NCBI GenBank assembly: GCA_946183625.1
Contig: CAMHCL010000025.1
Span: 1 to 16,807 of the forward strand
Length of the DNA stretch: 16,807 nt
From: an uncultured Lachnospiraceae bacterium
GTDB taxonomy: Bacteria; Bacillota; Clostridia; Lachnospirales; Lachnospiraceae
Reading direction: 5' to 3'
The notes beneath the pieces were generated by a model, which made no database searches, was not told the origin of the DNA, and was given only the letters and a program-made list of their open reading frames with translations. A program made the position numbers and the translations under genes. Shown piece after piece: positions 1 to 5,896 of this stretch (position 1 is the first letter of the stretch; each line of letters begins with the position of its first letter).

Positions 1-60
1 GCAATGAATGTATCGTTATATTATATTAATTGCTATAGATTTTACTTTAATTACTTATGC

Positions 61-89
61 TTGCCTATTAACAATATATGTGATATAAT
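61..89 (+). promoter_or_regulatory. Sigma-A-type promoter of the small membrane protein gene
   Basis: A TTGCCT hexamer at 61-66 and a perfect TATAAT at 84-89 are separated by 17 bp. This predicts a transcript start near 96 and a leader of about 38 nt before the ATG at 134. The region before it (1-60) is AT-rich and shows no gene. Confidence 0.75.
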
Positions 90-133
90 TCACAAGTAAT
101 TATTATTTCAATTTTCAAATGGAGGGAATAAGT

Positions 134-418
134 ATGGGTGATAATTATGTACAGCCAGAAGATGGAAAAGCTACTGCTTCTCTAGTTCTTGGCATTGTTG
201 GTCTCTTATGTTGTGCACCTTGTGGTATCGTAGCTATCGTGCTTGCTAAGCAGGCTCAGAACGCTGGTAACACAAGTGGTAAGGCTAAGGCTGGTTTCAT
301 TTTAGGTATAATTGCTGTTGTTCTTTGGGCAATCGGTATCATTATTAACCTTGCAACAGGTGGAGCTATGCTTTCAGGTATCACAGAGTCTGCTGGTTTA
401 GTAGCAGGTCTTCTGTAA
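134..418 (+). CDS. Small DUF4190-type two-helix membrane protein
   Basis: The 94-residue product has a short hydrophilic N-terminus and two hydrophobic segments at about residues 15-38 and 53-74, joined by a basic, Gly/Ala-rich loop. The GKATASLVLGIVGLL start of the first helix is typical of the DUF4190 family of small bacterial membrane proteins, whose role is unknown. A pair of cysteines and a CAPCG motif lie within the first helix. I chose the ATG at 134 because GGAGGG at 121-126 lies 7 bp upstream of it; an in-frame ATG at 119 overlaps that ribosome binding site and cannot use it. The gene has its own promoter and a strong terminator, so it is probably monocistronic. No function can be inferred from the neighbours. 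Confidence 0.85.
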   Translation: MGDNYVQPEDGKATASLVLGIVGLLCCAPCGIVAIVLAKQAQNAGNTSGKAKAGFILGIIAVVLWAIGIIINLATGGAMLSGITESAGLVAGLL

Positions 419-448
419 GAAAAGCCAATATTTGGGATAAAGAATACA

Positions 449-491
449 CCCCTGAACAATTCATATGGATTGTTCAGGGGATATTTTTTTT
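449..491 (+). terminator. Rho-independent terminator
   Basis: A perfect 12-bp stem (CCCCTGAACAAT at 449-460 with its complement at 469-480) encloses a short loop and is followed by a run of eight T at 484-491. It ends the small membrane protein transcript. It may also help stop the converging galK-galT transcript, although the T-rich tract on that side is weaker. Confidence 0.93.
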
Positions 492-505
492 AAAAGTACG
501 CCACC

Positions 506-2146
506 TTACATATTCAGACTATCAATAAATCTCATAAAGGCATTGTCGCCTTCTTCAGTACATTTATAAACTCCGGCATCTTCCAGAACCTTTGAAAATA
601 CTAAGCCGATTTCATCTTTTACGATGGTGCTTAAAATCTCAGGGCTCATTCCTAGTGGAATATTCTCAATCTTATAATTGGATACAGTAAATCCGTGGGC
701 TGATAAAAACTTGACTGCCCAATCCAGATGTGATGATAATGCCTCCTTTGAAGACAGGTCGCCACATTCAAGAACTGTTTCTTCAAGTATGGACATTTCA
801 TTCTTTAATCTGGCTGGCAGAATAGCTAGCCCCATGACCTCAATAAGTCCGATGTTTTCTTTCTTTATGTGGTGGTATTCAGCGTGAGGATGATATACAC
901 CCAGCGGGTGTTCATCTGTGGTTATGTTGTTCCTTAACACCAGGTCAAGTTCAAAGAGGTTCTTACGTCTTCTTGCTATTGGAGTGATGGTGTTATGTGG
1001 AACGCCGTCTGTCTCGGCATAGATGAATGCATCCTCGTCAGTGTAGCTTCTCCATTTTGACAGGATCATATCAGCAAGGTCAGCAACCCTGGACGGGTCC
1101 TCGCCCTGAAGTCTTATGGTGGACAGAGGCCAGTTAATGCTACCTGCGCGGATGTCATCATATCCCTTTATCTGAAACTCCTTCTTATATGGTGCACGGA
1201 CCATAGGAAATTCGTATGCACCGCCCTGAAAATGATCATGAGACAGGATTGACCCCCCCACTATCGGAAGGTCGGCATTTGACCCGGCAGTATAGTGAGG
1301 GAACTGTGCCGTGAAATCCAGAAGCTTGACGAAAGCATCCTTGTCTATCTTCATAGGGATGTGGTTTTCGTTAAATATAATGCAGTGCTCATTGTAGTAT
1401 ACATACGGCGAATACTGCAGATAGTAATTCTCGCCTGCAAGCTTGATCGGTACTATACGATGATTCTGTCTGGCAGGATGGGTTATGCTTCCGGAATATC
1501 CTTCGTTCTCTTTACATAGGAGACAGCTTGGATAACCGGATTTCTTAGCCTGGCCTGCAGCAGCTATGTCCCGCGGATCCTTCTCCGGTTTGGAGAGGTT
1601 GATGGTGATATCCAGTTCTCCGTAATCCGTTGCAGTCATCCATTTAACGTCTTTGGCAATCCTGTCAGTACGGATATAATTTGTGACCTTACTGAAGTTA
1701 AAATAATAATCAGTAGCTTCTTTAGGTGAAATGATATATTTACGCTCAAATTCTGCCCGGACTACTGATGGTGGGGGAGTGATAAGCCCCATGATCTTAG
1801 TGTCGAACAGATCTCTATATGTCACCGTATCCTGCTGGAGTAGTCCCTGTGATACTGCATAGTCTGTAATGGCTGAAAGAATGTCAGCCAGATAGTTAGT
1901 ATTTGTATGACCTGTATCACATGAGGCGGCATCGTCGGTATCTGTATGACCTGTATCACATGAAGCAGGGGCAGCATCGCCATTATCTGAGGCGCCGCTG
2001 GACTGTGTTACATCCGGCTCGGTATATTCGAGAATCTGCAGCTCCTCCAGCAGTCTGTTGGTTGTATAAATCTTATCTGCGGGATCGATCAGTCCTGCAT
2101 GAATCCCATATTCAATAAGCTTGGAGATCAGAAGGTTTATTGTCAT
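506..2146 (-). CDS. galT: UTP/UDP-glucose--hexose-1-phosphate uridylyltransferase, Gram-positive type
   Basis: GalT exchanges UDP between UDP-glucose and galactose-1-phosphate in the Leloir pathway, giving glucose-1-phosphate and UDP-galactose. The 546-residue product matches the GalT type 2 family of Firmicutes along its length. The SILSHDHFQGG stretch (about 299-309) holds the His-x-His motif (H303, H305) expected at the uridylylation site. The family usually runs near 490-500 residues. The surplus lies at about residues 48-86, an Asp/Thr/Ser-rich insert containing a 13-residue tandem repeat, between the N-terminal segment and the conserved core. The ATG overlaps the galK stop codon as ATGA (2143-2146), and GGAGG (complement of 2156-2160) is correctly spaced, so translation is probably coupled. 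No galE is present here, so UDP-galactose must be recycled by an epimerase elsewhere. Confidence 0.95.
   Translation of the reverse strand: MTINLLISKLIEYGIHAGLIDPADKIYTTNRLLEELQILEYTEPDVTQSSGASDNGDAAPASCDTGHTDTDDAASCDTGHTNTNYLADILSAITDYAVSQGLLQQDTVTYRDLFDTKIMGLITPPPSVVRAEFERKYIISPKEATDYYFNFSKVTNYIRTDRIAKDVKWMTATDYGELDITINLSKPEKDPRDIAAAGQAKKSGYPSCLLCKENEGYSGSITHPARQNHRIVPIKLAGENYYLQYSPYVYYNEHCIIFNENHIPMKIDKDAFVKLLDFTAQFPHYTAGSNADLPIVGGSILSHDHFQGGAYEFPMVRAPYKKEFQIKGYDDIRAGSINWPLSTIRLQGEDPSRVADLADMILSKWRSYTDEDAFIYAETDGVPHNTITPIARRRKNLFELDLVLRNNITTDEHPLGVYHPHAEYHHIKKENIGLIEVMGLAILPARLKNEMSILEETVLECGDLSSKEALSSHLDWAVKFLSAHGFTVSNYKIENIPLGMSPEILSTIVKDEIGLVFSKVLEDAGVYKCTEEGDNAFMRFIDSLNM
1899..1966. 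repeat. 39-bp-period tandem duplication inside galT
   Basis: Two 29-bp copies (1899-1927 and 1938-1966) differ at only two positions, with a 39-bp period. On the coding strand they give ASCDTGHTDTDDA followed by ASCDTGHTNTNYL, so the period is exactly 13 codons and the frame is kept. The flanking residues (QSSGASDNGDAAP) are also low-complexity and hydrophilic. This suggests a flexible surface loop enlarged by in-frame slippage or duplication. Confidence 0.88.
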
Positions 2147-3426
2147 ACGCGTATACCTCCATATTTTCTTATCTCCAGAACTTTGCTGGATCCTTCTCCG
2201 AAGATATTATCAAGAGCAGTGGTATATTCCTTAACCTTGTCTTTATATACAAATGCCTGAATGGTTCCGGCAAAGCCTCCTCCGTGAACCCTTGCTGCGC
2301 CGTCATCCAGAAATACCAGAATCCTCTCACTTATACAAAGCGCGATTGACATGTTCTGGTGCTGTACATCATGGTTGGTATATACATTCTGGAGATATTT
2401 ATAGGAAGAGTCTCCGGATTTTCTGACCAGTGACAGGAATTTCTTGAAGTTACCCTTCTTAAGATATTCAACTTCATAATCTACTCGCTGATTTTCAGCG
2501 TAGAAATGTAATGCACGAAGCACAGCTCTGTCGCCATATTTATTACGCAGTTCGTCTATATTCTTAATTACATCTTCTTCCGGGACTTCTCTTAGAACGG
2601 ATTTTCCGAAATGTGATGCGATGCTGCACATTTCACTTGGAACCGCAGCATAATCCGGTGTCAGGTCTGCGTGGCTGCCCTTGGTATCAACTATTACCAG
2701 CCGGTAATTCTCTGCTTCAAGATCAAGGTCTATCTTCTCAACGACAGGGTCCTCCGGATTCTTAAAATCTATGTAGCATAGGCTTCCCACAGAGCAGGCC
2801 ATCTGATCCATGAGACCACATGGCTTTCCGAAATAGATATTCTCGGCGTACTGACCAATCTTCGCGATGGTTATGGCATCGATGGACATGTCGTTATACA
2901 GCCCGGACTCGATGGTTCCGATAACTGTTTCGAATGCTGCCGATGATGACAGCCCTGAGCCTCCGAGTACGTCGCTGGTGAGATATGCATTAAAGCCACC
3001 GACTTTGTAACCACGGGCGCTCAGCCCTGCGATAACTCCTTTGATGATGGAAGTTGTCGTGCCGTACTCAGCTACATTCGGAGCAGTTATGCTGTCTATG
3101 TCAAATGTGATCATGTCGTATCCCTTTGACAGAAGATTGATAGTACCATCTTCGCGAGGTGATGTAATAGCGATAACATCATCATTTATAGAGGCTGCAA
3201 GTACCTTGCCGTGCTGATGATCTGTGTGATTTCCGCCTACCTCAGTCCTTCCCGGGGCGCTGAAGATCTGTATGTCGTTATTTCCGAATAATTTGTGGAA
3301 TTCTGTGATGGCATCGATATACCTGAGCTTTTGATAATCCAGAGAGGCTGGATCAATGTATATATCCAGAAGTCTGTCGTTGTATTCGCCAGACAAGAAC
3401 CGAATCTTAGTTTCATTACATTTCAT
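2143..3426 (-). CDS. galK: Galactokinase
   Basis: GalK phosphorylates alpha-D-galactose with ATP to galactose-1-phosphate, the substrate of the adjacent GalT. The 427-residue product is a GHMP kinase. The galactokinase signature with R60, E62 and GGNHTDH lies at about 59-70, the glycine/serine-rich ATP loop (LGGSGLSSSAA) at about 154-164, CGLMDQ with the likely catalytic base D207 at about 203-208, and the C-terminal VHGGGFAGT motif near the end. All expected residues are present, so it should be active. The start is set by AAGGAGG just upstream of the ATG at 3426-3424. It is the first gene of a two-gene operon with galT (4-bp overlap). Its promoter must lie in 3427-3600; no convincing catabolite-repression (cre) site was seen there. 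Confidence 0.96.
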   Translation of the reverse strand: MKCNETKIRFLSGEYNDRLLDIYIDPASLDYQKLRYIDAITEFHKLFGNNDIQIFSAPGRTEVGGNHTDHQHGKVLAASINDDVIAITSPREDGTINLLSKGYDMITFDIDSITAPNVAEYGTTTSIIKGVIAGLSARGYKVGGFNAYLTSDVLGGSGLSSSAAFETVIGTIESGLYNDMSIDAITIAKIGQYAENIYFGKPCGLMDQMACSVGSLCYIDFKNPEDPVVEKIDLDLEAENYRLVIVDTKGSHADLTPDYAAVPSEMCSIASHFGKSVLREVPEEDVIKNIDELRNKYGDRAVLRALHFYAENQRVDYEVEYLKKGNFKKFLSLVRKSGDSSYKYLQNVYTNHDVQHQNMSIALCISERILVFLDDGAARVHGGGFAGTIQAFVYKDKVKEYTTALDNIFGEGSSKVLEIRKYGGIRV

Positions 3427-3600
3427 GTTGATGCCTCCTTAAAAAATAGTCTGTAATTATCTATATTTACTATGAATCAGAAAATGTGAATAGTTTTTAT
3501 CTTAAATCTAGGTTATAATAAATCTGCCAAAAAGTAAATGGTATAAATGGTATAAAATGGTACATTTTAGCATAAATGTGAGGTTGAAAAGAGGTAAGGT
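3427..3600. promoter_or_regulatory. Divergent intergenic regulatory region (galK / lipoprotein gene)
   Basis: This AT-rich region separates galK (minus) and the lipoprotein gene (plus). On the plus strand TATAAT lies at 3514-3519 with only a poor -35 (TAGTTT at 3491-3496, 17-bp spacing); TATAAA at 3551-3556 is another possible -10. On the minus strand the best guess is a weak TTCACA element with AT-rich hexamers 18-19 bp downstream. The octamer AAATGGTA occurs three times, at 3536-3543, 3545-3552 and 3555-3562, about one helical turn apart. An inverted repeat ACATTT-6 bp-AAATGT spans 3562-3579. These could be operator sites, but no regulator can be named. Confidence 0.5.
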
Positions 3601-5322
3601 ATGACAAGGGGAAATATGAGAAAAAACCATGTTATCTACGGCGTAAAGAAGGTAGCTGCAGTTGGTCTGGCTATGGGAATCATGACATGTGCTGCTGCAT
3701 GTGGCAGAGCGGATGATTACAATGTTGATGTTGAGCATGCTGAACTGGAAGAAATGAGTCAGCAGGCTGATGAAGCAGCAAAGCAGGCAATGGCTTCGTT
3801 TCAGGATGCATTAGCAGAGGATGAGGCTACCGCTACGGATACTGTGGATGTTTTTAATAACGGAATAGCAGATGGGATTTACTTCATCGGTAATAATTTA
3901 TATTGTTCGGAGAATGATGTAACCCTCATTAATGCTTCATATGATGAGATAGTTCTTCCGGAAGCCCTGAAGGAGGCGTGCCCTGAACTGGAGTCAAATG
4001 TACAGAGGGCCAATGGCATTTTCGCTGATCAGGCACAGGATGCCATAAATGATCAGGATGCTCTGTCTCTGGCGAGAGATATGAGTAAAGATGATCCGGA
4101 TAACTTCACTGCATTTGATCATGATCAGAAATGCTTTATAAGAAGAGCTGATGAACAGGTTCTGAGTTTTGCTCTGTTCTATTATGATTTTGAAGGCGGT
4201 GCTCATGGATATAGTCATTACCAGGACCTTAATCTGGATATGAAGACCGGAGCGGTGATAGAACTGGATGATGTGGTAGCTGACAAGGACGGAATGGCAG
4301 AATTCGTTTTTAACAGGATTTCGGAGTGGTATCCTGATATTACTTCTGAGGAAGCATTTAATCTTGAAGCTGTAAAGGATTCTTTTGCAGGTACTGAAGA
4401 ATTTAAGGTGGCCTTCACTATAGATCCAGACGGCGTTACATTTTACTTTGCGCCATATGATCTGGCTTCCTATGCTGCCGGAAAGCAGGAGGTAAAGGTG
4501 CTGTTTGATGAGGCACCGGATCTCTTCACTGGAAAGTATACGGAGCAGGAAGGTGCATGGGCAATTAATTTCCAGGCTTCTGATATGCTGGGTACGGATC
4601 TGGATGATGACGGAGTGGCTGACAGGATCAATCTCTATGGAGAGGTGGATGAGTATGATACGATCGTCAGCATCAATGCATCTGTAAACGGAAATGAATA
4701 TAAGGAAGACTTGTATGGTTTTTCGATAGATCCGGTTCTTATTCATGCTGAGGACGGCAGTGAATATATCTATGGAGATGTGGCTGCAGAAGGTGATTCT
4801 GCAATGCTTGAAGTCTACAGCGTTGGTAAGGATGGATTCAAGAGGATCGGAGGCTTAAATGGTGGTGTTACATGTGCTGACATGAGCTTTGGATCTGATG
4901 AGACTTCTTACTGGTCTTCATATGCTCAACTTTATGATCCTGCCTGCTTCTATCTGAAGTTCAGAATGGAACTTGTGAGCACATATTCAGGTTATAAGAC
5001 TTATAGCATCGGAGCAGATGGGATTCCTGAGACTAAGGATAATTCATATATCAGTGGCGATACATATATAGAACTGACATTTAAGAAAGATATGTTGGTA
5101 GACATCGCGGATGAAGATGGCGAAGTAATATCTGAAGAAGAGGCGGTTACAGCAGGCTCGAAGGGAGTTCCTTATAGAACTGATAATGAGAGCTATGTAG
5201 ATCTGGAGCTTGAGGACGGACGTCTTGCACGAATCTACATTGATAATGCCGATGAATGGCCTAGGACAGTTGATGGAGAAGCTCTTGAGGATGTATTTGA
5301 TGGAGTGCTCTTTGCAGGATGA
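3601..5322 (+). CDS. Predicted lipoprotein with DUF4163/DUF3298-like region and unknown C-terminal domain
   Basis: The 573-residue product starts with a basic N-terminus and hydrophobic segment ending in TCAAACG. C34 is the likely lipidated cysteine, although the AAA before it is a weak lipobox and C30 is an alternative. An acidic, Ala-rich, possibly helical stretch follows (about 45-80). The middle resembles the PdaC-like pair of DUF4163 (ending around GGAHG, 199-203) and DUF3298 (about 215-315, with the FYFAPYDLASYAAG signature), found in many Firmicutes surface proteins. Residues 331-341 (GTDLDDDGVAD) look like a calcium-binding acidic loop of the kind seen in dockerin, EF-hand or FG-GAP proteins. 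The last 230 residues are acidic and not recognised. GAGG at 3591-3594 supports the ATG at 3601; an ATG at 3616 is possible. No polysaccharide deacetylase domain is present, so an enzymatic role should not be assumed. Confidence 0.82.
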   Translation: MTRGNMRKNHVIYGVKKVAAVGLAMGIMTCAAACGRADDYNVDVEHAELEEMSQQADEAAKQAMASFQDALAEDEATATDTVDVFNNGIADGIYFIGNNLYCSENDVTLINASYDEIVLPEALKEACPELESNVQRANGIFADQAQDAINDQDALSLARDMSKDDPDNFTAFDHDQKCFIRRADEQVLSFALFYYDFEGGAHGYSHYQDLNLDMKTGAVIELDDVVADKDGMAEFVFNRISEWYPDITSEEAFNLEAVKDSFAGTEEFKVAFTIDPDGVTFYFAPYDLASYAAGKQEVKVLFDEAPDLFTGKYTEQEGAWAINFQASDMLGTDLDDDGVADRINLYGEVDEYDTIVSINASVNGNEYKEDLYGFSIDPVLIHAEDGSEYIYGDVAAEGDSAMLEVYSVGKDGFKRIGGLNGGVTCADMSFGSDETSYWSSYAQLYDPACFYLKFRMELVSTYSGYKTYSIGADGIPETKDNSYISGDTYIELTFKKDMLVDIADEDGEVISEEEAVTAGSKGVPYRTDNESYVDLELEDGRLARIYIDNADEWPRTVDGEALEDVFDGVLFAG

Positions 5323-5333
5323 TACTTTGTGAC

Positions 5334-5485
5334 ATGCGGCTGATATTTCAGGCGGGCATGCTGTATGGCGGCTGATATTTCAGGCGGGCATGGAAGGGGC
5401 GTATTCCCCTCGCTCTCACCTGAATGTTCGCTCGGGAAACAGCACCCTTCCTCCCGCCGGGAGATTATTCTACCGTACGCCGCAT
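5334..5485. repeat. GC-rich imperfect palindromic element (MITE/REP-like)
   Basis: This non-coding block begins 11 bp after the lipoprotein stop codon and is clearly more GC-rich than the AT-rich DNA after it. Its ends are ATGCGGC (5334-5340) and GCCGCAT (5479-5485). Inside, GGCGGG (5383-5388) and GGAAGGG (5392-5398) are complementary to CCCGCC (5453-5458) and CCCTTCC (5445-5451). It holds two perfect 25-bp direct copies (5336-5360 and 5368-5392, period 32), each with the small dyad CTGATATTTCAG, plus local hairpins AGGGG/CCCCT (5395-5410) and CTCCC/GGGAG (5451-5463). No ORF of note is present. It may be a transposon-derived repeat that also ends the upstream transcript. Target-site duplications were not clearly seen. 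Confidence 0.6.
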
Positions 5486-5513
5486 AAAATAGGGCATCCT
5501 AGTAAAATGATGC

Positions 5514-5542
5514 TTGATTTTTAGTGGTATATAGAGTAGAAT
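5514..5542 (+). promoter_or_regulatory. Sigma-A-type promoter of the T-box / AspRS-GatC operon
   Basis: TTGATT at 5514-5519 and TAGAAT at 5537-5542 are separated by exactly 17 bp. This predicts a start near 5549, about 60 nt upstream of the first recognisable T-box structure. It lies 28 bp beyond the GC-rich element. Confidence 0.7.
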
Positions 5543-5548
5543 TCACGT

Positions 5549-5865
5549 AAGTGTGTGAAAATGTACTATATAGATACGTTCAGAGAATGTATTAATAGTT
5601 CCATAATGTGAAATGCTGAGATGGAGACTGCTGTATCAATGCCATTACAGGGATGAAGGGTCATGGACTGAGAGCCTTTCAATGAAACGGGTATGAGTGG
5701 AACACTCCGGAGCAGGCTTCGTGAACTAATAGTAGCGGGGCACGTATATAACGCGTTAAGTATTTGAGTGGTCCATAATGTATAGGTTATGGTTCAATGC
5801 GGGTGGTACCGCGGTTAATTCTGATTAATCGTCCCGGATGTACGTAAGTATGTCCGGGACATTTT
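5549..5865 (+). promoter_or_regulatory. T-box leader riboswitch, candidate Asn (AAC) specifier
   Basis: The conserved T-box motif AATGCGGGTGGTACCGCGG is at 5796-5814 and an intrinsic terminator follows at 5831-5865. Upstream lies a Stem I-like region of about 100 nt (5614-5714). It has a possible TGCT/AGCA base, a 5' side GAGATGGAGAC resembling the usual kink-turn and specifier-loop strand, and GAGAGCC in the apical part. The 3' side reads GAGTGGAACACTCC, so the specifier is most likely AAC (5701-5703) followed by the usual A; GAA (5700-5702) overlaps it one base earlier. CCATAA/TTATGG (5773-5778 with 5787-5792) forms a Stem III-like hairpin. By family knowledge, uncharged tRNA pairs with the specifier and stabilises the antiterminator, allowing transcription. 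An Asn specifier fits the AspRS-GatCAB genes downstream, which make Asn-tRNA. The codon call rests on reading by eye. Confidence 0.9.
5831..5865 (+). terminator. T-box-controlled intrinsic terminator
   Basis: GTCCCGGATGTAC at 5831-5843 pairs with GTATGTCCGGGAC at 5848-5860 (13 bp including two G-U pairs, loop GTAA), followed by ATTTTAT. It ends 31 bp before the AspRS start, the standard placing of the attenuator in a T-box leader. A separate AT-rich hairpin (5813-5830) sits between the T-box motif and this stem. Confidence 0.88.
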
Positions 5866-5896
5866 ATATGTGCAAAGATTAAGAGAGGAAAAAACG

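Noticed and set aside
119..133. Earlier in-frame ATG for the DUF4190-type protein
   Set aside because: It overlaps the GGAGGG that serves the ATG at 134 and has no ribosome binding site of its own.
1899..1966. Start of a CRISPR array
   Set aside because: There are only two copies with a 10-bp gap, inside an intact coding frame with a 13-codon period.
3994..4746. 250-residue antisense open frame opposite the lipoprotein gene
   Set aside because: It has no family resemblance and an odd composition rich in Ile, Ser, Arg and His, and it is fully explained as a shadow of the plus-strand gene.
5323..5513. Remnant of an insertion sequence with a transposase
   Set aside because: The block has palindromic arms and repeats but no coding frame resembling a transposase, so only a non-autonomous or repeat-type element is supported.
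5870..5896. GTG start giving a nine-residue longer AspRS-GatC
   Set aside because: It lies right at the terminator tail without a ribosome binding site, whereas the ATG at 5897 has GAGAGGA at good spacing and a normal AspRS N-terminus.
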